This document shows positions 9,965 to 19,002 of a stretch of 64,000 bases of DNA, piece by piece. Location: assembly GCF_900070355.1 (NCBI RefSeq), contig NZ_LN849456.1, forward strand, positions 682,001-746,000, in the 5' to 3' direction. Numbering within the stretch: position 1 is the stretch's first letter; the number at the start of each line of letters is the position of its first letter. Origin of the DNA: Devriesea agamarum (lineage in GTDB: Bacteria > Actinomycetota > Actinomycetes > Actinomycetales > Dermabacteraceae). The translations under genes and the position numbers were made by a program. The notes below the pieces were generated by a model that had not been told where the DNA came from, did not search any database, and saw nothing but the letters and a program-made list of their open reading frames with translations.

Positions 9965-12175
9965 TTAGAGGGTACGGTCCATTCCCCGCACGGGAGCCAT
10001 CGCTTTGAGCACGAGCTCGTCCCATTCCCCAGCCTCACTCGAGTCGAGCACTATCGCACCACCCGCCGACACCCGTGCATCACCGTGGTCAAGCACCAAA
10101 GTACGGATCACAACAGCGAGGTCAGCTCCTCCCGAGGCACTGAAGTATCCAAGACAGCCCGAATACACCCCGCGTGCGCGCTGTTCGAGTGAGTCAATTA
10201 TGTGGACCGTTCTTTGTTTCGGGGCCCCAGTCATCGACCCCGGGGGCATCATGGCACGCACAGCATCCAACGGGCCAAGCCCTGGGCGAAGGCGCCCTGT
10301 CACGGTTGTTTCCAGTTGGTGGACGGTGGGGTGTGTTCGCACCGCTAAAAAGTCGGGGACTTCAACGCTTCCGGGAATCGACACCATACTCAGGTCGTGG
10401 CGAAGTAGATCCGTAACCATGAGGTTTTCAGCCCTGGTTTTGTGGTCGGTTACCAGGCTCAATCGCAACTGTTCATCACTATGTTCATGATCGCCGCGCG
10501 GCGCCGTTCCCTTAATCGGGCGGGTTTCAACCCGCAGTCCCGGCGCGCAGGTAGATTCAGATGTGGAGTTCGGGCGGTAGACCCGGCAAAACCGTTCCGG
10601 TGATGCACACAGAATATCCAGCTGACCCAGCTGCAAGTGAGCCGCATAGGGCGCCGGATTCTGTTCACGCTGACGGCGATAAAGCTCGTGGGCTGTTCCC
10701 TCAATCTGAACTGGAAATTCCTCCGTGACACAGATTTCATAGGTGTCGCCAGCCCGCAGTGCCGTCTGACAGGCCCGGTACGCTCGCCCATATTGAGTTC
10801 TCCTCCCCTCCGGGATGATCAGCCGCGCCGTCGGGGTATTAACCGCAGTATCCGCTGCGGTGGGTTGGAGCCGGGGCGCATGGTCACCCAGGTGTTCCTT
10901 GAGCATGGGCGCCATGGATTGTAGCCAGCGTTTCGCACTCTGGATGCGTTCTGGATTACTAGGACATAGCGCAATGAGCGCTGCTTTCCCGGTGATATGG
11001 TCCACGACAAAATTCCGCGTCGTGCGCACCCATACCGCGTCAGGGGTTGTTGCCGGCCGCGGCTCAATCCCTAGGGTTCGCAGTCCTGTTTCGTATCCCA
11101 GGTACCCGACGTACCCGCCAATCATGTCGCCTTCCCACCCGTCTGGATGCTTCGCCGCAACCTGTGTGAGCCGACCAGCAAGAGCCTCGAAAGCGTCCGC
11201 ACCCTGGGCGAAGATGGGTGGATTATGGGACGCACCGTCGTGCCGTCGAATTTCGAGCGTCCCATCTGGGGTGGCAATCAACACTTCGCCGTCGAGTGGG
11301 TCAGGAACGCCGATGAATGAGTAGCGTCCGGTATCGCCGTCGACGCGGTTGGAATCGAGGCGCACTGCATAGGGGGCGTCGCGCCACAGCAAGCCCGCAG
11401 CGGCGTCGAGGGCAGCAGCGAGGTTGTCGATATTGGCCGGAATCGGTTCGAGTAGCGCGGTCCATGGTGGTGGGCCGGTCTCGTTGGGCGGCTTAAGTGT
11501 GTGCTGGGGCCCGCTGCTATCGATATCAGGAGGCTGGGCGGTGGATGGGGTTTCGCTCGGTTTGGAGCGCTCCGCGCAGTGGCGACGGTCGCGGGTCTCG
11601 GCGCACAGGCGAATGAAGTTCGCGACCAATATCTTTCCGCCTTCTGAGCCTACCGATTCGGGATGAAACTGCACGCCCCACCAGGGGTAGTGGGCAGCGT
11701 GGAACGACATTAAGACTCCGTCTTCTGCCCAAGCATCTGGAATCAGAGCCTTGGGTAGGGGTTCGTCAATGCTCAACGAGTGGTAGCGAACGACTCTCAG
11801 ATCTTGATCCAGCCCTGCAAAAAGGCCCCGACCGCTATGGGTAATAGTGCTGATATGCCCGTGCCGGGGCATTGGGGCTGAGCGTAGCTTTCCCCCGAGT
11901 AAGGTCGCCAACAGTTGATGACCAAAACAAACTCCGAGCACCGGAAGAGTTTCTGCGTATCGAAGAATCTCTCGCGTGCGTCCGACATCTTCGGGACATA
12001 ACGGCGAGCCCGGCCCTGGGGAAATCAGAATGCCGTCGACAGCATCCAAAAGCGAAGGAACAAGCCTCATGTCATCGTGCGCCAGTACCATCGGCTCACG
12101 CCCGGTGATTCGCGCCACAAGGTGGCTCAGATTGGCGGTGTAGGAATCATGGTTGTCGATCAGTAGAAGGCGCAT
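9965..12175 (-). CDS. pabAB: Fused aminodeoxychorismate synthase (PabA-PabB)
   Basis: Makes 4-amino-4-deoxychorismate from chorismate and glutamine for folate synthesis. The N-terminal ~220 residues are a class I glutamine amidotransferase with nucleophile Cys in GVCFGHQLLA and VQFHPESVGS. A linker follows and then a chorismate-binding domain with ETRPIKGTAPRG, DLLRHDLS, HQLETTVTGRLRPG and PPGSMTGAPKQ. The lysine of PIKGT marks aminodeoxychorismate synthase instead of anthranilate synthase. The start is placed at MRLLLIDNHDSYT (12175) because AGAAGG precedes it and the family begins there, although the frame is open to 12277. No pabC is next to it. Confidence 0.92.
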   Translation of the reverse strand: MRLLLIDNHDSYTANLSHLVARITGREPMVLAHDDMRLVPSLLDAVDGILISPGPGSPLCPEDVGRTREILRYAETLPVLGVCFGHQLLATLLGGKLRSAPMPRHGHISTITHSGRGLFAGLDQDLRVVRYHSLSIDEPLPKALIPDAWAEDGVLMSFHAAHYPWWGVQFHPESVGSEGGKILVANFIRLCAETRDRRHCAERSKPSETPSTAQPPDIDSSGPQHTLKPPNETGPPPWTALLEPIPANIDNLAAALDAAAGLLWRDAPYAVRLDSNRVDGDTGRYSFIGVPDPLDGEVLIATPDGTLEIRRHDGASHNPPIFAQGADAFEALAGRLTQVAAKHPDGWEGDMIGGYVGYLGYETGLRTLGIEPRPATTPDAVWVRTTRNFVVDHITGKAALIALCPSNPERIQSAKRWLQSMAPMLKEHLGDHAPRLQPTAADTAVNTPTARLIIPEGRRTQYGRAYRACQTALRAGDTYEICVTEEFPVQIEGTAHELYRRQREQNPAPYAAHLQLGQLDILCASPERFCRVYRPNSTSESTCAPGLRVETRPIKGTAPRGDHEHSDEQLRLSLVTDHKTRAENLMVTDLLRHDLSMVSIPGSVEVPDFLAVRTHPTVHQLETTVTGRLRPGLGPLDAVRAMMPPGSMTGAPKQRTVHIIDSLEQRARGVYSGCLGYFSASGGADLAVVIRTLVLDHGDARVSAGGAIVLDSSEAGEWDELVLKAMAPVRGMDRTL

Positions 12176-12489
12176 TTTACCTTCTTCCGTGATATTGTCT
12201 CCTACCTTGGTTGGAGATTTTGATGCACCGACAGACGCCTTTAGATTATGTCCCCCACACTTCGGTTCAGTCCTCATGACCGCATCCTACGAACTGTAGA
12301 CAACTGTCAGCCTCTCCGATATGTCTGGTCCTGGCCGATAGGTTTCGTTAGAACGCCTAATCTTCACTATTCGACTCCATAGATTCGTGACCAAAACTTT
12401 GCAATTGGTGATTGAATAGTTGCAGTAAAGAACTTACTGTTATGAATGCAAAGCAACTCTCTACTTATCCACCAAGGAGAACTCAGAGC
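12176..12489. other. Intergenic region between pabAB and lsr2
   Basis: No gene seen. The right half is AT-rich and holds the lsr2 promoter region. An inverted repeat CAGTAA-N5-TTACTG (12423-12439) sits about 50 bp before the start codon and overlaps a plausible -35/-10 pair (TTGAAT, 17 bp, TACTGT). It could be an operator, possibly for autoregulation. Confidence 0.4.
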
Positions 12490-12867
12490 ATGGCACGTGA
12501 ACACATCACGATTATCCGGGACGACCTGGACGGAAGCGAAGGCGCCCGCAGCGTATCCTTCGCCATTGAGGGTGTGCAGTACGAGATTGACCTCGCTGAG
12601 GACAACCGCAACAAGCTGAGGGAAGCCCTCGCACCTTTCATTGAAAAGGCTGCTCGTATGGGGCGGGATTCCGGTCGTGGCGCATCGCGTTCCACCGGAA
12701 CCCAGCGTGTTCACAAGTACTCCCGTGAACAGTCTCTGGCCGCAAAGCACTGGGCGGAAACTCATGAGGGTGAAAAGATCCTCTCGGAGAAGGGCATTAG
12801 CCACAGCCCCAAGGGCCGTACCGCAAATGCAGTGATTGAGGCTTACCTGGGCCGTCACGACAGCTGA
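12490..12867 (+). CDS. lsr2: Lsr2 family nucleoid-associated protein
   Basis: Small DNA-bridging protein that coats and silences AT-rich, often foreign DNA. At 125 residues it is slightly longer than usual (about 110). The N-terminal dimerisation domain is clear (DDLDGSEGARSVSFAIEG). The C-terminal DNA-binding domain ends in SPKGRTANAVIEAY, in which the usual RGR minor-groove motif reads KGR. AAGGAGA (12474-12480) lies nine bases before the chosen ATG. Monocistronic: a strong terminator follows directly. Confidence 0.92.
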   Translation: MAREHITIIRDDLDGSEGARSVSFAIEGVQYEIDLAEDNRNKLREALAPFIEKAARMGRDSGRGASRSTGTQRVHKYSREQSLAAKHWAETHEGEKILSEKGISHSPKGRTANAVIEAYLGRHDS

Positions 12868-12883
12868 TTTTCTCAGCGCAATC

Positions 12884-12934
12884 AGAAGGGCTCGCCGTCC
12901 GCTATACGCGGGGTGGCGTGCCCTTCTAGTTTTT
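12884..12934 (+). terminator. Rho-independent terminator after lsr2
   Basis: AGAAGGGC (12884-12891) pairs with GCCCTTCT (12920-12927), with further inner stems (CGCC/GGCG and CCGC/GCGG), followed by AGTTTTTA. A textbook intrinsic terminator. Confidence 0.85.
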
Positions 12935-13568
12935 AGTCCACCCCTACACCTAGGGTCTGCGGTTAACCCGATTAGCCGCAATGAACACTCCACGGACAGT
13001 CGGCAAACATCCCACAGCCGGGGCACCGACTATCTACCGTGTGCAACGCCCCCATTTCTCATGTCAAACCTTCCTAAGGTCCTGCTCCATCCTTTGATTC
13101 CTGACCTCAACATTGGTCAGAGCTACCCACGGGTACAGCAGCTGTTGCGCCATAATCACCCCGTGCGCAATCTGAAAACTTCTACAGATGATCACCTATT
13201 CTGTCGGGTTATGTCGAAGAACGCAGCGCACTGGAATCACACACCAACATCTCAGCATCTCCAGTATGCGAACTGACGCCCAGTGACCTCTTAGGTTCAC
13301 TGGTAAAGACTCTCACACCGAGCATCCTGCATGAGACGAGAAGGACACACCGGTGTTTCACATCAGTGAATCGAGGCAGGATCTCCCTGCATAGTTATAG
13401 GCCGCGATACCAACTCCAGGGAGGCTTAGAAATATCCGCGTCCCGTTATTCTGGGCGCGGACGTTATGTTATCGGCGGACGTCATCGCATTCAAACCAGC
13501 CACCGCACACCTAGACCATCAGCTCAACGCTGGCTGATTAGATCCACACCAATCCGCCAAGGACACCC
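12935..13568. other. Gene-poor region with palindromes
   Basis: About 630 bp with no believable gene. It contains two adjoining palindromes, ACACCGGTGT (13347-13356) and TTCAC-ATCA-GTGAA (13357-13370). A GC-rich hairpin (13435-13461; TCCGCG with CGCGGA) lies about 110 bp before the broken Nudix gene. These could be old promoter or terminator pieces. Confidence 0.4.
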
Positions 13569-13866
13569 ATGAACCTCATCGAGATCTTCAACGACCGTTA
13601 CGAACCCATCGGTACCGAGGACAAGCACACGGCCCATGTCAAAGGCCTATGGCATCGCACATTCTCCGCCCTTGCGATCACTCCCTCCACCCGCTGCTTG
13701 CTGCTGCAGAAGAAAGCCCCCGGACGCTATCGACCGGCCTGACTACGCCGACATCACTGTAGGAGGGCACTACGAAGCCGGTGAAACCATTGCAGACGGG
13801 GTGTGTGAAGTTCATGAAAAACTTGGGCTGCCAATCCCCTACAGCGACTTGCACTTGACCAGCTCT
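13569..13866 (+). pseudogene. Frameshifted Nudix hydrolase
   Basis: The frame opening at 13569 reads as the N-terminus of a Nudix hydrolase (MNLIEIFNDRYEPIG, later GLWHRTFSALAI and LLLQKKAPGRY) and hits a stop at 13740. The next frame (+1) continues immediately with DRPDYADITVGGHYEAGE, the expected following sequence. The join is at about 13728-13736. The Nudix box itself is damaged: the expected R-E-x-x-E-E helix reads CEVHEKLG. Beyond about 13866 no family sequence is recognisable. It should be non-functional. Confidence 0.65.
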
Positions 13867-13981
13867 ACTCGTGCCTGTTCATCGTTGCACGCAGGTTCTG
13901 TTCGGGCGAGCGTGCCCACCTGTTCTGGTATGCGGCGCTGTCCCTGGGGCGCACTCTCGGGCGCGCCTGCACTCAGCACGC

Positions 13982-15013
13982 CTAGGGCAGGAGGTCATGC
14001 ACAATCTCTGCGGCAGAGGCCGACCGCACCCGAGCAAACCCGGTTCCAGCCCACAGGTTGAGGTTCTCTGCATCGTTGTTCTCATCCGCACTTTTACGCA
14101 GCGCCGAGGTCAGAAAATGCAGCTGCGGATAAAAGCTTGGAGCATCCTCCGACAGCACGTCGGTCAAGCGGTTAGCGATCGCCCGGGCAGGGCGACCAGT
14201 AAATGCAGTCGTCAGCACCGTATCCCGATCAGTCAATTCGCGAAGTGCCCGGCGATGAGTCGCTTTGGTTCCAGCCTCGTGCGCGTCGAGGAACATGGTT
14301 CCCACTTGAACGGCACTCGCGCCAGCATCCAACAGTGCGCGCACATCGGACGCGCCCGTCACACCACCCCCGGCAATGATGGGTTTATCGGATACAGAAA
14401 CCGCATGCTCAATCAGATCGGCCAGGGGTTCGTTGCTACCATCGTCAATGCCGGGCACTGTCGCTCGATGACCACCGGCATGAGGCCCCTGAATACCGAT
14501 GACATCAGCTGTTAAGGCCGCGATTGCGTCGATTCCCAGGCGGCTCGTCGCATACAGCACTATTGTTTTCCCGGCGTCGTGCAGCCGCGCCATCACCGCT
14601 GTTGTCGGGTACCCAAACGTGAACGATACGAAACGTGCCCCGGAGTCGAGCACAATGCGCAGCTTGGCATCGAACGCATCGTCGGTCCACACGGGTTCTG
14701 CCGGAAGCAACGCGTCGTCAATTGGCACCGTCTGAAGAATCAAATTCCGATAACGACGGTAAGCCTCAGCATCGCACGTCTGCCCGTTTGGGTCTGGAAC
14801 AAAAATGTTCACACCGTACGGCGCCGAGATCCGGCTTTCGAGTTCTTCGATATCTTGACGCAGTTTCTCCGGGGTGAGATACCCAGCGGCCAGAAACGGG
14901 AGTCCCCCAGCCTGGGCAACAGCGGCGGCTAACGCGGGAGTTGACGGTCCTCCGGCCATCGGCGCGAGCACCAGAGGCGGCAGCACATTTTGAACGCGTT
15001 CTTCACAGTGCAT
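13982..15013 (-). CDS. Nitronate monooxygenase-like FMN protein
   Basis: A TIM-barrel flavoprotein of the NPD (2-nitropropane dioxygenase) family, 343 residues. Supporting motifs are LAPMAGGPSTPALAAAV at the N-terminus, GVNIFVP, GIQGPHAGGHRAT with the family histidine, and the FMN-phosphate loop KPIIAGGGVTGASDVRA with GASAVQVGTMFL. Members oxidise alkyl nitronates such as propionate-3-nitronate, but related enoyl-reductase-like proteins share the fold, so the substrate is not certain. The start at 15013 follows GAGAGGA with good spacing. Confidence 0.82.
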   Translation of the reverse strand: MHCEERVQNVLPPLVLAPMAGGPSTPALAAAVAQAGGLPFLAAGYLTPEKLRQDIEELESRISAPYGVNIFVPDPNGQTCDAEAYRRYRNLILQTVPIDDALLPAEPVWTDDAFDAKLRIVLDSGARFVSFTFGYPTTAVMARLHDAGKTIVLYATSRLGIDAIAALTADVIGIQGPHAGGHRATVPGIDDGSNEPLADLIEHAVSVSDKPIIAGGGVTGASDVRALLDAGASAVQVGTMFLDAHEAGTKATHRRALRELTDRDTVLTTAFTGRPARAIANRLTDVLSEDAPSFYPQLHFLTSALRKSADENNDAENLNLWAGTGFARVRSASAAEIVHDLLP

Positions 15014-15303
15014 TGGGGTGTCCTCTCTGACGTAGGCGGTAGGTCGCACTGCTAGGGATGTGAAGCTGTGATTCTTCGACAGTGAACTCGAAGCATGACG
15101 ACCTCATCAACTCTAACCCTCCCGTTCTACTCCTCCCGCAATGACCGCTTGCGATTAGCTCGAGCTACGGTAATCATCGGATGCACCCGTACGGGTCGCC
15201 CTCCGGCGGCGTCATATGGACGCAGTGACACCCGAAAGACGTTTACTCGCATTTCCGATTTCAGGTGCACGCCGTAGGGTTTAAAACGCTGTAGCGTAAA
15301 GAA

Positions 15304-15900
15304 ATGGAGATTTCATCCCGTCGCTGGAATCACAATATCCAGTACCATCCGCTAATTCTTCGCGCTGTGCCTAAGGGGGCCCGGTCGGCTCTTGATGTCG
15401 GATGCGGAGACGGTCTGCTCACATCAGAGCTACGGCGAGTGGTTCCCGATGTCATAGGCATTGATCTCGACGAGACCGTGCTAGCCACCGCTCGGCAATA
15501 CAACGACGAGTTGACCTGGATCCACGGAGACGCTATGACATTCGCCTTTGATCGGCAGTTCGATGTCGTCGCCTCCATCGCCACCCTGCACCACATGCCT
15601 GATCTTGGTAAAGCACTGGCGCGGTTGGCCGACCTAACCGCTCCCGGCGGGGTGCTTGTCATTGTCGGAATGGCCCAGACCAGCCGCCCTAGGGATGCCA
15701 TTCTCCACCTTGCAGGAATAGTGCAACACCGCTGGATGACTCATAAATATGGATTCTGGGAACACACGGCACCCGTGGTTTGGCCTCCTCCACACGACTA
15801 TGTGACCGTCCGAAAGACTGCTGAGCGGGTCCTTCCGGGGGTGCACTGGAAACAGTTGCTTCTGTGGAGATACGCGTTGGTCTGGAATAAGCCTCGCTGA
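15304..15900 (+). CDS. Class I SAM-dependent methyltransferase
   Basis: A 198-residue methyltransferase with motif I LDVGCGDGLLTSEL, motif II acidic residue in GIDLDETVL, and the DVVASIATLHHM / LTAPGGVLVIVG pattern of small-molecule methyltransferases (Methyltransf_11/25). The C-terminal part carries HDYVTVRKTAERVLPGV. The substrate is unknown. No close operon partner; the next gene is a transporter 160 bp downstream in the same direction. Confidence 0.82.
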   Translation: MEISSRRWNHNIQYHPLILRAVPKGARSALDVGCGDGLLTSELRRVVPDVIGIDLDETVLATARQYNDELTWIHGDAMTFAFDRQFDVVASIATLHHMPDLGKALARLADLTAPGGVLVIVGMAQTSRPRDAILHLAGIVQHRWMTHKYGFWEHTAPVVWPPPHDYVTVRKTAERVLPGVHWKQLLLWRYALVWNKPR

Positions 15901-16061
15901 ACCAGGACCACGACCTTGGGCCTAGCCCTGGCGATGCTAGTCAAGGCAGGCGCTGGTTGACCTCTCATAACCCGGGCAGGGTTTAAGGCATGGCCGCGGC
16001 GCACTGAGCGCAACCGGCCTGCACATCCCGCGTGAGTTGCGACTTAGAGAGGCTGCGCCGC

Positions 16062-17342
16062 ATGGCAACCACCGCACACCCTGTATCCGATGCCAGTTCC
16101 GGCACGAACGGACCGTCATATCCCGCGCCACATCAGAAAGCTTCATTCGCACTTTTCGCGCTCAGCCTTGGTGGATTCGGGATCGGACTGACAGAGTTCG
16201 TCATCGCGGGTCTGCTCACCGACATCGCCGGTGACCTCAGGGTTAGCATTACGGCTGCCGGGCACCTGGTCGGCATTTATGCACTCGCGGTAATACCCGG
16301 TGCTTTAATCATCACCCCAGTTCTCATGCGTCAACCCCCGAAGTATGCGCTCATGGTGCTCTTGGGATTTTTCGTGATCGGTAACGTCCTTTCGGCCTGG
16401 GCCCCTGGGTACGAGGTCATGCTCGTTGCTCGGGTTATTGCAGCTCTTGCCCACGGCGGCTACTTCGGAATTGGCGCTGTGCTTGCGTCCTCCCTAGTGC
16501 CAGTATCCAAACGGGCCTCAGCAGTCGCTTCGTTATTCGCGGGTTTAACGATCGCGAATGTTCTTGGCGTGCCCGCCGGAGCACTTGTCGGACAGCACTA
16601 TGGTTGGCGCACTGTGTTCTGGATTATCAGCGCTCTTGGACTGCTAGCGCTGATCGGGCTTATCACGCTCGTCCCCAGGACCGATCCTGAGCACAGTCAA
16701 CTTCCTATCGCCCAGCAGTTCCACGCATTGGCCCGACCACAGGTACTCGCCTCATTAGCGACTACCGCATTGGTGTTCGGAGGAATGTTCGGGATGTTCA
16801 CCTATATTGAACCCCTACTACGGGATGTCACTGGTTTTTCGGCCGCGGCGATTCCCTGGCTACTGATCGTTTTTGGAGCTGGACTGTTCGTCGGGAACAT
16901 TCTTGGCGGCAAAGCAGCGGATCGACACGCCGATTACACGGTGCTCGTGCTATCAATTTTCTTGCCCATCGTCATCCTGGGCCTTGCAGCCCTCGCGAGT
17001 CAGCCCATACCGGTGACGGCCCTTCTATTCCTCCTAGGATTAGTTGGTTTTGCAACCGTTCCCGGCCTGCAAGCACGCGTCATGCGTCATGCTCAAGGGG
17101 CCTCAACCCTGGCGTCAGCAACAAATATCGCGGCTTTCAACCTCGGCAATACAATCGGTGTCACCCTCGCGGGCGCGGTCATCGCCGCTGGTTGGGGATT
17201 GCGAAGCCCCGCCGTGACCAGCGCGGCATTGACCATTGCAGGGCTGGTGCTGATCACCGTAGCCCGGTTCACAGCGCGGAGGCAGACCACACCTCACGGC
17301 TATAAGTCGACTCCGGATGGGAGGACAGATCACGCAGAGTAA
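16062..17342 (+). CDS. MFS drug/sugar exporter, DHA1 family
   Basis: A 12-segment major facilitator of 426 residues. Family features include GFGIGLTEFVIAGLL in the first helix, AHGGYFGIGAVLAS in the fourth (AraJ/YdhP-like efflux group) and GVPAGALVGQHYGWRTVFW in the fifth. The ATG at 16062 is preferred because GAGAGG lies before it; an in-frame GTG at 16032 would add ten residues. It converges with an XRE regulator gene, which may or may not control it. The substrate is not predictable. Confidence 0.87.
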   Translation: MATTAHPVSDASSGTNGPSYPAPHQKASFALFALSLGGFGIGLTEFVIAGLLTDIAGDLRVSITAAGHLVGIYALAVIPGALIITPVLMRQPPKYALMVLLGFFVIGNVLSAWAPGYEVMLVARVIAALAHGGYFGIGAVLASSLVPVSKRASAVASLFAGLTIANVLGVPAGALVGQHYGWRTVFWIISALGLLALIGLITLVPRTDPEHSQLPIAQQFHALARPQVLASLATTALVFGGMFGMFTYIEPLLRDVTGFSAAAIPWLLIVFGAGLFVGNILGGKAADRHADYTVLVLSIFLPIVILGLAALASQPIPVTALLFLLGLVGFATVPGLQARVMRHAQGASTLASATNIAAFNLGNTIGVTLAGAVIAAGWGLRSPAVTSAALTIAGLVLITVARFTARRQTTPHGYKSTPDGRTDHAE

Positions 17343-17401
17343 ACCGTGATGACTCCACACCTGTCCGATACCAGGGTCAAACCTCTGGGTGTCCGCCGCG
17401 T

Positions 17402-18277
17402 CTACAAGGTGGTGGTCAGCACCTTGAGCGCAGCGTATGACGCGCTCCCCGGATCGGCAATGTGGGTAAGGATGCGCTGCCCGTTCCCCTCCGGCAGATG
17501 CAGCACCTCATATCGAAGCTCAAGATCCCCAACCCGAGGATGGCGAAACCGCTTAGAACCGCTCGTACACAGGCGCACGCCGTGACCTGCCCACAGCGTC
17601 GCAAACTCGGGACTTTTCATGCTGAGCTCACCGACGAGTTCCACAAGTCGGCGATCATCAGCACAGTGGGCAGCTGCATACCGCAGTGACGCCACTGCGA
17701 GAGCGGCCTCATCCTTCCAGTCAACATATAGCTGACGGGTCTGCTCATCGAGGAATAGCAATGTGAGCTGGTTCGGCCGATCCTCCGGGCGGGACGGCGC
17801 GCCAAAATCGAGGTGCTCAGCAATCAGACGATGTCCAGCCTGGTTCCAGGCAAGGATGTCGTTGAAACGCCCAAGGAGCACTGCGGGTATCTCATGCATC
17901 GAACGCAATAGCTGTTCAGCGCCAGGTTTGGCTACTTCCAACGTTGACGGCTGAGGATGGCTTGGCGGAGTGGGGTGAGCGAGCGTGTATAGGTGGGTGC
18001 GTTCATCGGCGTCGAGCCGGAGGGCACGCGCCAGCGCATCGATCACCTGTTCTGAGGCATTGGCAGCCTGTCCCTGCTCTATTCGCGTCAGATAGGTGAC
18101 GGAGACACCGGCGAGTTGTGCCAGTTCTTCGCGTCGCAGACCAGGCACACGACGGCGACCGTAACTATTGATACCCACGTCATCCGGGGTGATGCGGTCG
18201 CGGCGTGCACGCAAGAACTCGCCCAGTTCCGTCACTGGGCCGTCGGGATGTAGCGGCTTTTCGCCCATGCGGCTCAT
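17402..18277 (-). CDS. XRE-family regulator with MmyB-like ligand domain
   Basis: A 291-residue regulator. An N-terminal helix-turn-helix (VPGLRREELAQLAGVSVTYL, then TRIEQG) is followed by a C-terminal MmyB-like sensor domain (RFNDILAWNQAGHRLIAEH, later SKRFRHPRVGDLELRYEVLH). Members often control a neighbouring dehydrogenase or transporter. The frame is open to 18388, but conserved sequence begins near MGEKPLHPD; starts at 18277 or 18268 both lack a clear ribosome binding site. Convergent with the MFS gene. Confidence 0.83.
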   Translation of the reverse strand: MSRMGEKPLHPDGPVTELGEFLRARRDRITPDDVGINSYGRRRVPGLRREELAQLAGVSVTYLTRIEQGQAANASEQVIDALARALRLDADERTHLYTLAHPTPPSHPQPSTLEVAKPGAEQLLRSMHEIPAVLLGRFNDILAWNQAGHRLIAEHLDFGAPSRPEDRPNQLTLLFLDEQTRQLYVDWKDEAALAVASLRYAAAHCADDRRLVELVGELSMKSPEFATLWAGHGVRLCTSGSKRFRHPRVGDLELRYEVLHLPEGNGQRILTHIADPGSASYAALKVLTTTL

Positions 18278-18555
18278 TGTCTCGCACCCGACAGTTCTCA
18301 GCCTGGCCCTTTCAGTGATAGGTATGAACGCAGCCGGAGGGTTGAGTTGGCGAGAGGGGCGACGGGGGTATAGGAATGTGCCCGCCACGCCAATGGTTTG
18401 GTCATAGAATATGCCAGCCCCATCTGCCCCTCGTGGCCAATGGTCGGAAGTTAAGCTATCTCCTCAGCAAAAGAAAAAAGCGAGCGATCACGCCTGAACC
18501 ATCGTGGCCAGCCCACTCCCGTATTGGCCGCGTTGCAGATTAGGTCCTCTGCGGA

Positions 18556-18915
18556 TCAGTTGTACTGCAACCTTGACCGCTCCCCCCCCCTTGACAGCGG
18601 CGAGGCTGCGTTAATGATCGAGTCAAGAACTCCCGGCAGTGCCGCGTCGAGATCCTCTCTGCGCAGTCGATGACCGCGCGCGCCGTCGATAAGGATGCGA
18701 CGAGTAATACCGGCGTTAACCAGAATTGAGAAGTGGTGGCTCGCGGTTGACTTACTGATCGTGTCATAGAGCTGCCCACACATGGACGTGCCGTCGGGGC
18801 TTGCCGCAAGGCGTCGCACCATCTCCAAGCGAATCGGATCCGCCAGTGCATGTAACACGGTCCGAATATCTCCAACGGGGCTCAGCTCATCGTCGGGAAC
18901 GGTCAGCGATGCCAC
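18556..18915 (-). CDS. ArsR-family transcriptional repressor
   Basis: A winged-helix repressor of 119 residues. HALADPIRLEMVRRLA starts the DNA-binding domain and KSTASHHFSILVNAGI is the recognition helix. The typical ArsR metal-binding cysteine pairs are absent (only one Cys), so it likely senses something other than a thiophilic metal. AGGAGG precedes the GTG start. It is divergent from an MFS exporter with a palindromic operator between them, so repression of both is likely. A run of nine G (coding strand; 18582-18590) lies near the 3' end, where a slip would swap the last ~20 residues. Confidence 0.85.
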   Translation of the reverse strand: MASLTVPDDELSPVGDIRTVLHALADPIRLEMVRRLAASPDGTSMCGQLYDTISKSTASHHFSILVNAGITRRILIDGARGHRLRREDLDAALPGVLDSIINAASPLSRGGERSRLQYN

Positions 18916-18926
18916 CAATCCTCCTC

Positions 18927-18987
18927 GTAAGTTTGACGTTTATCAAACATGCCTCTAGGGTCCAAGTACGAACATCATCAAACTTAC
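18927..18987. promoter_or_regulatory. Probable ArsR operator between divergent regulator and exporter genes
   Basis: Three related half-sites: GTTTGA (18931-18936) facing TCAAAC (18943-18948), and a third inverted TCAAAC (18978-18983). The outer pair extends to a perfect 10-bp inverted repeat, GTAAGTTTGA (18927-18936) with TCAAACTTAC (18978-18987). The first palindrome lies just ahead of the regulator and the third half-site ahead of the exporter. Confidence 0.65.
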
Positions 18988-19002
18988 TGGAAGAGGTTCG
19001 GC

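Noticed and set aside
12836-13276. Plus-strand ORF after lsr2
   Set aside because: Starts inside lsr2 and runs through its terminator; no family sequence.
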